Assembly: GCA_028284465.1 (NCBI GenBank)
Contig: JANQRR010000033.1
Span: forward strand, 1-44,804
DNA length: 44,804 nucleotides
DNA from: Gammaproteobacteria bacterium
GTDB taxonomy: Bacteria > Pseudomonadota > Gammaproteobacteria > JAJFKO01
Direction of reading: 5' to 3'
How positions within the stretch are numbered: the first letter of the stretch is position 1; the number at the start of each line of letters is the position of its first letter. Positions 17,297 through 27,900 of the stretch are shown here, piece after piece. A program made the translations under genes and the position numbers. The notes under the pieces are model-generated. The model saw only the letters and a list, made by a program, of their open reading frames with translations, did not search any database and had not been told where the DNA came from.

Positions 17297-18481
17297 GTGA
17301 AAATAAAAAATATTGTTATTTTTATATACGGGTTGATTTTAATCGGTTTGTTTGCTAGTACCATTACGCTGCCTAGCACACTCGTTAATGTATATCATAG
17401 CAATTATCCCGTATCCGCTAACATTGCAAATTTACTAACTGTTCTTTACTTAGCATGTTATTACCTATTTCAAATTCCTGCAGGAATTGTTATTGATCGC
17501 ACCAACATTAACATATCTATTTATCTTTCTCTTGCTCTATTTTGCTTGAGTTTTGTTATTTTTACATTTTCAACCAGTACTTCAATGTTGGTTGTATCTC
17601 GAGTTATTATGGCAGCGGGAGCTTGTTTTTCATATATTCTAGCTGTTTATATTGCAGGATTGTTGTTTGAAAAAAAATTCTATACCATCTTGATTGGAAT
17701 CGCAGAATTTATATTTGCACTGGGCATTGCTATTGCACCATTCATCTTCAAAATAGTATCATACTATTTCACATGGAATGTAGTAATAATATCACTTGCT
17801 GCTATTTTATTGCCACTTGGCATTGCTTATTTTTTTATTACTCTAAACGATCAACTTCATATTTCTAGCAACAACATAGTAGAAAAAATGGGTATTGCAC
17901 ATTATTTTGAAATGGTTATATCTAATCGTGTTTTCTGGTTTGTTTCAATTACAGCAGGAATTTATTATACTCACTTCATTGTGTTTAATGAAATATACGC
18001 GCCCACTTATATACAAGAAGTTTATCACCTTGATTACATGGCAAGCGTTTTTCTTAATGATAGCGGATTATTAGGCTATATAATTGGCTGCATATGCCTA
18101 GGTATTTTCGAAAGGCTCCTTACCGCTAAAAAAGCTTTTTTTATAGCTGCATTATTATCTACTCTATTGTACTCAATTATCGTATTCAAACATTCTTTAT
18201 TAGTTGATTCCATTCTATTACGCTATGTCATTTACTTTCTTCTGGGTTTCTTAGCGAGTTTTGCTTTACTGGTATTTCGACTTTATCAAATCCTAAATAA
18301 AAGAACTGCGAATGCAACAACTACTGCTTGCATTAATATCGTTCTATCTTTAATTCCGCTAATTTTATTTAATGCTTATATTCCGCTTTTAAAGATTAGT
18401 TTTAGTCATGGCAGAATGTTTTTATTTGCCTGCTATATCTTAGCAACAATGCTTTCTATCAGGTTTTTGTTTAAGTCATAA
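17297..18481 (+). CDS. Major facilitator superfamily transporter
   Basis: A 394-residue polytopic inner-membrane protein with about 12 hydrophobic helices separated by short loops, the normal MFS size. The loop after the second helix carries QIPAGIVIDRT, corresponding to the family's G-x-x-x-D-R signature. The start is GTG at 17297 (KIKNIVIFIYGLILIG). Substrate cannot be told. Similar drug/metabolite-type MFS proteins are numerous in Legionellales, where some import amino acids in intracellular growth, but nothing here specifies that. It is single and on the plus strand, with 182 bp between it and the ATPase gene. The following 207 bp to the next gene are AT-rich with no gene seen. Confidence 0.9.
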   Translation: MKIKNIVIFIYGLILIGLFASTITLPSTLVNVYHSNYPVSANIANLLTVLYLACYYLFQIPAGIVIDRTNINISIYLSLALFCLSFVIFTFSTSTSMLVVSRVIMAAGACFSYILAVYIAGLLFEKKFYTILIGIAEFIFALGIAIAPFIFKIVSYYFTWNVVIISLAAILLPLGIAYFFITLNDQLHISSNNIVEKMGIAHYFEMVISNRVFWFVSITAGIYYTHFIVFNEIYAPTYIQEVYHLDYMASVFLNDSGLLGYIIGCICLGIFERLLTAKKAFFIAALLSTLLYSIIVFKHSLLVDSILLRYVIYFLLGFLASFALLVFRLYQILNKRTANATTTACINIVLSLIPLILFNAYIPLLKISFSHGRMFLFACYILATMLSIRFLFKS

Positions 18482-18688
18482 TTGGTAATGATTATTATAC
18501 TTTTTGACTAAATATTTCTTAATTAAAAGATTGTTTTTTTAAATTCAATGAGCATAAAAATATATTTAATAAAAATGTAAACAAGACCTATAAAATAGAA
18601 GTGATCATACATTCGAACTATTGTTTATTCGTAATGACCAATTGTCAATAATTTATTGGTCTATATTTTTTTAATTTAACGCTCTTTC

Positions 18689-21600
18689 TTATCGTCTATA
18701 AAAACTCTTGTGACTTTCGTGCTCTTTCTCCCTTTTTTTCTTTGTCTTATTATCGGAATTTGTATCATCAGTAGAGCTAGCTGATGGCACCTGTCGTTGG
18801 GTGAGAACAAACCCTCTGAATGTGTTATTAAAAAGCTTAGCTTTAACATTTTCCCCGCCTTCTATAAATATTCGATTTTGAAACATATCTTCAAAATTTT
18901 TGAATTTCTTAATCGCAGCTGAGGATTCTCGGTCATCTTGATGAACTGATTGAGTTGCCTCTATGACCTTCTGAAACACACCAGGATCCATTGCAGATAA
19001 TACTTCTCTAAGCAAAGATGGATCATCAACCTCAACTCTAATGCCCTCTTGTGTCATGCAGCCAAATTCAACAGTTGAATTTTTTTTAACTTTTATAAAT
19101 GTTGAAGGTGATTTTGCTGTTTTAGATCTAGTTATTTTACCGTGCAAAGCATCACTAATGAATCGGGAAGTATAAACTTCCTCATGCTTCTGCCACTGCC
19201 ACTCGTCACGAAGCTTTAATTCTTTAAGTAATCGATTAATAGCAGACAATGCTTGGTTATACTCCGTGCCATTACTAGGAAATGCCTTTTTAAAATATCC
19301 TTGATCCTTAAAATACTTTATTTGTGCCACTGATTTCTTGGCAAATTTACTCACTTTTGAAACTGTCTTATCACCTTTAGCCCGAGGTTTTTTTAATGTA
19401 GTTTCACTACTATATGTGCTATACAACTTACGACATTTTGAATAAGCTTCATTATTTCTAGCGTCTTGTGCAGATTCATGTTGTTCTAACAAGTAACGTA
19501 AATGCGCTAATATGAATAAATGATCTGAAAATCTTTTCGTCGTGTTAAGGCTAGTCCCAAAAAATTTTAATATTTCTATGCGGATCTCAGTTCGTTGTGG
19601 ATGCCCTTTTGGTAAGGTTCGATAGTAAAATGACATTGTATCAACCAGACTTAGCAAACATCCCTCATCAGTGTATTTAGAAATACGGCCTTTATCAGTC
19701 AGTAAACACATCAAATCTTGCCAGTCAATTAATTTATGTCCGGTTTGTGCGATTACTGTCACAATATGGTTTACCGTTGCTAATCGATCGTACCAATTCT
19801 TTTGCTCTACTTTGTCAGGTTTACGTAAATATCGAAACAATGGCGTCAAGATTGCCACAGTGGATGTCGCCGCACGAGGTAAAAAGATGGGCGCACTGAT
19901 ACCTGCCGTCAGTACCATACTAGCGACAGCGCCACCCACACCGATAGTATGGCCTAATATAGGAGTACTTACTTTTAAGATGTCTATTAACCGATCTCCG
20001 GTACTTTTCTCCTGAACTGCTTCAGTGGTCCGTACTAATAACTGTTCAACATGTTCGACTAAAAAGACATTTAAAATGCCACCGTTTTTCTTTAACTTCG
20101 CTAACACCGATGGTGCCTCTCCCGTTTTAACCTCATGTTGCAAAAGTTTTCTTGTCTTATCGCTGACACTACCGTTTAAAATTTTTATATAATTAAGTAA
20201 CACAATTAAGGTTTTAAGCTGAAAATAACTTATTCTCTGAGCACCTTCGCTTGTACTGACAACTCCTGCTTCTGCTAACGTTTTCGCGACGGTATGTAAA
20301 CTATCTGATATAGTATTTGAAATAAAATTTGCATAAGGTTGTTGCATTACTTCGACCACAAACTCAGAGAGCCCTTGATAATATGCATGATGCGTGCGTC
20401 CTACTGAAGATATTAATCGCGTGACTAAGGCATCAAATAAGTGAATAATTATTTCTTTATTTTTATGCCCTATTCGTCGTGGCATATCCGTTCGCAAGCG
20501 AGCAAATACTAAAAATGCCTTAATATCTTCGGCATCACCTTTTTCTTTTAAAACCTCTATCGCATCTTGCACAATATTCTGTAGCGAACGTTTCAATTGA
20601 TCAGGCAAATCAATATCGTTTAATAACACGACCAAAAAATTAGGATAAGCCCCCATTTCTGCTATATTTAATAACAAATCATGTTGTTTATTACTGTTTA
20701 AAGGCCCTATAGTATCGATACCTTTACATAAAGCTTCTATCTTTTTCTCATAGCTAAAACGCTTTTCTATTGATGTCAATCGTTGCAAATGGTATTTCTC
20801 TTGACGAATATACTCTTTTGTGAATTCGTTAGATTCATCTGGTGGCGTTAGTAAGTCACCAATTTTTTTAAGTACTCTTTTCGATAAACGTAAGTTTTTG
20901 TGGGATACGCTATTTTTTAAAATGCCCTTAAAATTTAAAAATTCTTCCTTTTCATTAACAGCACTATATAAGAGTTGAAATAGCGCTTGAAACATACGTT
21001 GGTTAAAGTCAGCATCCGATCTTCTCCCTATTTGCTTAGCACAAATTTTCATTGCTTCATGAATGCCAGTTTTTTTCTCTTTCAAGCCATCATAATTTTC
21101 AAGTTTCTTTTTCAGTTCACTTACGTCATCTTCTAAGAAATTTATTAACATTAGCATTCTAGTGATTTGGCGACATTCAGATAACGACCAATCCTTCGTA
21201 TACGTTGGTTGCAATCCTACGCTAGTGACAGTATCTAAATCACTGGTAATTGCTTGAGTGCTGCCATGGCTGGCAGTGTTTTTTTGCACACGAAAAAGTC
21301 GCCGTTTATTTGAATCATATGTTTGTAATAGCGTACGATGTTTCTCATAAATTGGAGCAATATCTTGGGCTACAGTGTACTTAATTAACGACCGTGGTAA
21401 TTTGGCTTTTTCTTTTTTTTCTGGCTTTTTACCTTTGCGCTTACCTTTTTTACCTTTACCGGTTTTAAATGTCTCTTGCTTAAATGAAGTTCCGTGACTA
21501 GCAGCATGAATCAATTGCTCAACAATAATAGCACCACTCTTTCGAGGATTATCAATAGAATTATCGGGTGATATGAGTTGGATATTCACCTGCCTTAACC

Positions 21601-21961
21601 CAGCTTGCTGAAAACTAGCTTGCAACTCTCTCATTACAAGCGAAATTTGCACATTTAACGTATCAATCACTAGCACCTGACTTACTTGATCATTATCCCA
21701 CGTAACCATTAAGCCTAACCAACGTGGCTCTTTAGATAAGGCTAAGTAGTAAGGAATGATAAGTGGGCAGGTTTTTCGTTGATGCAGTTGTATGTTGTCG
21801 ACCACAGCTCTATCACAAGTATTATCTATCGGTAAAGCTATGGATATGTCAGTTAGTTTTTCTTCTCGTGTTCGAAGCCATAATAGTAAATATAAGGTTT
21901 CTGCTGAGTAATCTTGCCGGTTATTTCTAATACTATTAAAAACTTTTTTTTCTCTTTTCAT
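18689..21961 (-). CDS. Giant protein with predicted CE-clan pseudo-protease domain (1090 aa)
   Basis: Paralogous over its whole length to the C-terminal half of the 2118-aa protein upstream. Residues ~18-215 follow the layout of CE-clan peptidases (YopJ, Ulp1, SidE DUB): YSAETLYLLLWLR, then LIIPYYLA...EPRWLGLMVTW, then VLVIDTLN, then KSGAIIVEQLI, and a closing IAPIYEKHRTLL helix. The catalytic His position is Arg80 and the Cys position is Ser142, while Asp100 is kept, so it is predicted inactive. A KGKKGKRKGKK linker interrupts the domain. Residues ~220-620 are helical. A hydrophobic, glycine-rich stretch lies at ~640-705 (GVGGAVASMVLTAGI). The tail is basic. AGAGGA precedes the ATG, 22 bp after the upstream gene, implying one operon. 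Function unknown. Confidence 0.8.
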   Translation of the reverse strand: MKREKKVFNSIRNNRQDYSAETLYLLLWLRTREEKLTDISIALPIDNTCDRAVVDNIQLHQRKTCPLIIPYYLALSKEPRWLGLMVTWDNDQVSQVLVIDTLNVQISLVMRELQASFQQAGLRQVNIQLISPDNSIDNPRKSGAIIVEQLIHAASHGTSFKQETFKTGKGKKGKRKGKKPEKKEKAKLPRSLIKYTVAQDIAPIYEKHRTLLQTYDSNKRRLFRVQKNTASHGSTQAITSDLDTVTSVGLQPTYTKDWSLSECRQITRMLMLINFLEDDVSELKKKLENYDGLKEKKTGIHEAMKICAKQIGRRSDADFNQRMFQALFQLLYSAVNEKEEFLNFKGILKNSVSHKNLRLSKRVLKKIGDLLTPPDESNEFTKEYIRQEKYHLQRLTSIEKRFSYEKKIEALCKGIDTIGPLNSNKQHDLLLNIAEMGAYPNFLVVLLNDIDLPDQLKRSLQNIVQDAIEVLKEKGDAEDIKAFLVFARLRTDMPRRIGHKNKEIIIHLFDALVTRLISSVGRTHHAYYQGLSEFVVEVMQQPYANFISNTISDSLHTVAKTLAEAGVVSTSEGAQRISYFQLKTLIVLLNYIKILNGSVSDKTRKLLQHEVKTGEAPSVLAKLKKNGGILNVFLVEHVEQLLVRTTEAVQEKSTGDRLIDILKVSTPILGHTIGVGGAVASMVLTAGISAPIFLPRAATSTVAILTPLFRYLRKPDKVEQKNWYDRLATVNHIVTVIAQTGHKLIDWQDLMCLLTDKGRISKYTDEGCLLSLVDTMSFYYRTLPKGHPQRTEIRIEILKFFGTSLNTTKRFSDHLFILAHLRYLLEQHESAQDARNNEAYSKCRKLYSTYSSETTLKKPRAKGDKTVSKVSKFAKKSVAQIKYFKDQGYFKKAFPSNGTEYNQALSAINRLLKELKLRDEWQWQKHEEVYTSRFISDALHGKITRSKTAKSPSTFIKVKKNSTVEFGCMTQEGIRVEVDDPSLLREVLSAMDPGVFQKVIEATQSVHQDDRESSAAIKKFKNFEDMFQNRIFIEGGENVKAKLFNNTFRGFVLTQRQVPSASSTDDTNSDNKTKKKREKEHESHKSFYRR

Positions 21962-21983
21962 GTGAACATCCTCTGTTATTTGA

Positions 21984-24900
21984 TTAAGTTGGACTACTAG
22001 AAGTTGATGGTCGCGGTTGTGGTTCTAATTTCATTTCGCAATCATAATATTTATCTATTGTTTTTGTATTGAACATCTTTACTTTTGATCTTTTTCCTGT
22101 TTTTACGAGTAATTCTTTATACTTAGTCGCAGACTCTGCTATAAATTCTGAAAGACTATCATTGACGTTTCTTTTTTTCGCCTCGACATTACCTATGTTG
22201 ACATTTGCGTGAGAACCAAATTGATATATAGTCTTTACAACTTGCAAAGTACTTTTTTTAGAACAACTATATTCTCTCAGTGCTTGTGCAATAGAAGAAG
22301 AAAAATAGTGCTTTTTAGCCAAGAATTGTTTTTGTTGTTTTTTATTGCGAGCTTGCAATTCTTCTTTAAAATTATTTATAGGTTGATTAGACTTAAAAAA
22401 TAACTGATTGAAACGATCACTTGGTCTAACTTTACCACTGTGAAGTTTATTAAATTCTTCATACAATTTTTCCGCTTTTTTATCCGCTCCCTCTACCGAC
22501 AAGTAACTTAAGTGCGCTAACATAAATAGCCGCGCTCTGCGAGCGGTTTCTTTAAAATAAGTTTTGAGAAACTTTAAAATTTCATCTTGTATTTCATCTT
22601 GTTGTGGATGACAGATTTGAGCCAGGTCTCGATAATACTGCATCATGACATCGACTAAATGTATTACACAATATTTATCTTTGTAGAAATTAACATAATG
22701 TTTGTCGGTTAATATAGCGATTAAATTTTCCCAATCTGATAAGTTATGCCCCATATGAGCTATTCTAGATAAAGTATGTTCCACCACAGCAAGCCTTTCA
22801 TGCCAAGCTTTAAGTTGAGATTGTTTATTTTTTTGATTTAGTTTACACAACAGTGGCGCCAATACTATTATGCCTGACATGGTTACTCTTGCTATAGGAA
22901 AAAATGTATTAGAACCAAAACTAACTGCTGTGCTCATTGAATAAATTTGGTTGAAATCTGCTCTATTAATTTTTACAATTAAACTATTCTCATCCTCAGC
23001 TTTTTTATTCTTGACTAAAGACTTCAACAACATTGTAGCGTACTTTGCGAGATAAAAATTTAATGTTGTTTTATCTTCCTGCAACGACTTCAAAGCAGAC
23101 TTGTGGCCATCATTTCTGTCAATAAAAGGAGATATGTCTATGGAGTCTATTTCAAAACCAAAATCTCTCATGTAACTGAGTAATGCAATCAGTACCCTAA
23201 GTTGAATATAGTTTAAATATTTGTTACCTTTTTTTCCAAATTTAGACGAGTGCAAAATTGTCTCTATTACAGACAATTCGATTAGCATATCATTTTCAAC
23301 ATACACCTCTTTAGCGTATTGAAATTTATGCGCTTGTGCAATGAACTCTAGAAGGCCTTGATAGCAATCGCTATTTGTCTTTCCATTTTTAGAGTTTAAT
23401 CGATCTGTTAATGCTGAATATAAAGCTTTATATCTTTCTTTGGTAGTTATTTTTTTGGCAGTAGTTAATAGCCATGATGTTTGTAATCGTGTAAATAATA
23501 ACAATAATGTTACATCATCATTATATTTAATACTTTCATTTCCTAAGAATTTCTCTATCAACGCATTGAAAATATCATATAATGTATTTTTTCTTTTGTC
23601 TCTATCAACGTCAAAAAAATATGGGTCATTTAATATCGTTATTAGAGTATTTGCATCAGAAAATATTTCAGATGAGCTATACATTAAATCTATCTGTTGC
23701 TCACATGTTCGAGGTGTAATATTTTTTTTAAATTCGGGCATAGCTGCTTGTTCGTAATTAAAACGATTTTCTATTGCTGTAAGGCTCTGAATCAAATATC
23801 TTTCACGTCTAATATAGTCCTTTAAAAAATCATCCAGTAGATTACACGAAAACCTAAAAACTAAATTCTCAATTTTTTCAAATATTTTTTTAGGTAAGCA
23901 CAGCTTTTTGTAAGATAATCTATGAACATCCGTAAATAATAAAAATTCATTATCTTCACTCATAGCATTACCATATAGAAATTGAAATAATGCTTGCAAC
24001 ATGTCGTCATTGAGTCTATTTCGATTCTTACCTCTTTGATAATAATCAATGCATTCTTTCATTTTCTTGTGAATATCTCTCTTTATATCTTTAAAGTTTA
24101 TTTTTTTCTTATAAAGCTTACGATAGCCTTTATTAAGTGTTGTTAGTAATGGTTCAAAATCAGCATTTTTTTCAAAAAATGCAATAAGTCTCAGCCCTTT
24201 CACAATTTGACGGCATTCGTATAGAGTCCATTTTTCGGTTGACTTTAATTTTGGCGTGATTTTTTTAGTTGGATTATATTCTTTTATTAATTTACGATGT
24301 TGTTCGTAATCCGCTTCTATAGTTTCTGTTAATACTTCACTATTACCTAATGGCATTAACTCGATCCCATATTCTGTGCCATCTTCTGTATCATCTTCTG
24401 AGCCAGCTTTTTCCTTGCCTTTTTCTTTTTTTGATATTCTAATTTTTTCTTTACCTTTTCTTCTTTCTGGTTTTTTTGTTTTCTTTTTTTCTTTTTGCTC
24501 ATTACGTATGGGAGAAGCTTCATTATTGGCAAGTTCAATAAGATGTTCAACTATAACAGCACCACTATAATTAGTTTCTTTAGCTAATTTTAATCGAAAC
24601 TTGTGTATTACTAGTTGTTCTTCAGATAATAATTCAGCGTTTATTAAACTTTTTTCGAGCACTCTAACTTCAAATGATTTCCTTTTGTTAGTACTCAATA
24701 CATCTATGATAGAAATCCTATCTATTTTCTGAGCAGACCACGTTACCATCAATCCTAACCAACGCGGCTCCTTCGCTAATGCCAAGTAATAAGGTATAAG
24801 TAGCAATCGGTCTCTATTTTGATAGAGCTGTAAATAATCTTTTACTGCTGTTTCACAAATATTATCTAATGGTGGTGCTATTGCAATTTTATCTAATATA

Positions 24901-27900
24901 TTCTTATTTCGAGCTTGAAGATATAATAATAAATATATATCTTCTGCAGTATAGTCTTTTAATGTTTTTTTCTTTTTTGGTTCATATTCAACGGGCTCAA
25001 ATTTTTTTACCTTGCGATCTCTATACTTGCGATCTCTATGATTTATTGCAATAAGAGCAAGAAACGCACAGCAACCCAATAAAGCTAAAATACCGACACT
25101 CCCTACTATAGTTGAAACTATAATAACTATATCGTTATCACCACCACCACCACCGCCAGTAGTAGAAGTAGAGCTACTACTACTGCTAGTACTTGTTGTG
25201 CTTGTGGGTGGAATCGGCATGACGCTAATTGTAAAATTAGTATCTGCCATAGCATCTTGGGAGTCTGTTGCAGTCACTCGGATTATTACATCGCCTATGT
25301 CATTATCACCTGGCATGCCATCAAGAATGCTATTAGCTTGAATATAACGCAACCAACTTGGTAACTGCGAACCGTCTGTTTGATCTACTGTATACGTTAA
25401 GCTTGTTCCATCTTCTTCGTCAACAAAAGTACTGCCATTGCCGCTATTGGGAATAAATAAATTCAAACTATCACCTACGGTAATAACTTGATCTAATATT
25501 GAGTTGAGAACAACAGGTCTATCATTAACAGTTGTAAAAATAATATTTGCAGCTTGGGGTGGTATCGCTAAAATTCCATTATTAGCACTTAAGTTAAATG
25601 CGGGTATATCACTATCAGTGCCACTATGAAAAATAGCAATGTCACCATTAATAACTTGCTCTTTTGTAAAAGAAGTTATTTCGTTACCTGGACTATTATT
25701 ATTTTCAAAATGAATACTACTATTAAGATCAGTGATGCGGAATTCTATAGCATCATCTGCCGCTCCATCAAGATCAATAGCGTCAATATTGCTTATGGTC
25801 ACCGGTAACATAGTATCTTCAGTAACATTGAAGTTATTTTCAGTCAGCGTTGGTGGCGTAACTACTTGGAGTATTTGTCCGACAAGATTCTCATCTTCTC
25901 CAACCGTTGCATTAACAGGAACATTCGCCGAAGTAAAAATTATGGTATTCTCATTTAAAGCTGCAAATGAAGGTTGTTCTGCACTAGCGTCTGTTGTGGG
26001 CACATCACTGATCTCTTGTTCATCTGTGATAGCTGTAAAGGTGCGGAATATACGGCTTTCAATTCTTGGAGTACCTCCAATAACATCTCGCCATCCGAGA
26101 ATATGTCGATTTCTGCTAAGTCGTGCACCTGTTATAAAACAATTAACACAATTCCTTGAGTCCTGAATTGGAAAAACAGATCCTGATCTAGTTGGAGTGC
26201 CGGTAATACTATTCGCATCATACACTGCTGCAAGATCATCTGAGTCTGTTGCAAAAGCTGTTACAAAATGGTTATTATCAATAGTGAAAAGCATTTGATT
26301 TGAATCAAATTGTGCATCAGCATGAATGATAAATTCACTCCCGATCCTTGTTGGCTCCGCTGCAACCACACTTGCATCATATAATTGTCCTCTTATACTT
26401 GGTGGCGAACTAATAAAATTGGCCCATGTTACTATGAAGTTACCATTATCTAATACAGTAACCATAGGCAATCTCGCCCCGTCATTTTGATGAACCCGAA
26501 AATCACTGCCTACTGGAACAGGCGGGCTCGGGTCATCCATCGAGAAAACTTGTGCTCGAACGATATCGCTTTCAAGAGAGTCCCACACTACAATAAAACG
26601 ATTATCCGACAGCCCTGCGACCGCAGCTCGATCACTTAGTTGTTGATTACCCGTAGTATCGTTAATATTAATTTGAAATTCATTTGTCGCTGCACATGGC
26701 GGACCACTGGCACCTTGTATGTTAAACACTCTACCAAAAATATCTTGCTCATCCGTCCCAGAATCATTGATCGGCCACACAACAACAAAAAATTCATCGC
26801 TAATTTTTGCTAACGAAGGTACATTAGGAGAATCACCATTAATATTAATTTTTATTTCTCCTCCTACAGAAATAGGAGTATCAGTAAGATTACCTGCATT
26901 AAACGCTCGACCATAAATGCCAGGGCCTTGTGATAATTGTGTCGAATCAACATCTCTCCAGATTGTGAAGAATACATTATCAACAAGCTCAATAACCTGG
27001 GGTCTATTTTGCGTATCGTCTGTAATACGGTTAATAGTAAACGGTTCGCCAATTTCTATAATTTCAATATCACTGACTATTAAGTCACTCCTACTACTTT
27101 TTGAGGTTTGTCTGTTATTATCATTTCTCATTTCATAAGTTTGAAACACATCATCAGAAAAAAAATCTCTCTCTACTTGTCTCTTTTGCTGCATGAAATG
27201 TGACGCCATATGAAATTTAACTTCTTCTTTTACTTTGTCTAAATATCTTTGAGGCATGTGTTCATTGTAAGGAATGGGCCTTATCTCTTTATTGTTATCT
27301 TCTTTATCTTTTTTTTGAATTCTTCCTTTATCGTCTCCACTAAAAGGTTTAGTCGCAGCAGCAACAGCGCAGTGAGTTGCTAAAAGCATTGTGATGACTT
27401 GCAGCGGATGTCTTGCTGTATAATCAATTGCTTCTGTGAAAAATTTAAATAATTTTTGCGATGTGGCAGTTACTTTAATATCAGGCAGTTTAGGTTCTTC
27501 CTGTTCTTGGCTCATACCGAGTGTCGATTGCTTGTCAGCATTCATTTGTTTTTTCATATATTGCTTAAGATGCTGAATGTATTGCTTTCTACCTTTTAGC
27601 GTAGTGTCAATAAATGTTTGCTGTATTTTTGCGATAAGCTGAGTGACATTTTCACTCGCTTGTATTAAAGAAGATTTTGTTATCGATTGATCAAGCGCAT
27701 AAAGCAGTTTTGCTATCTTAAAATAAAATACATCCGCATCAATATAGTCACGATAGAATTCAAGCGTGTTTATTACAGTTTCACTATGACCTTGGTTTGA
27801 TTCAATATAAGTAAATGTATCGTTTAATAGGTCTGCTTCAAAGTTTTCTAATAAAAATCTACTGTCTTCTTTAGCTAAATCTTGATAATATTTTTTCAGT

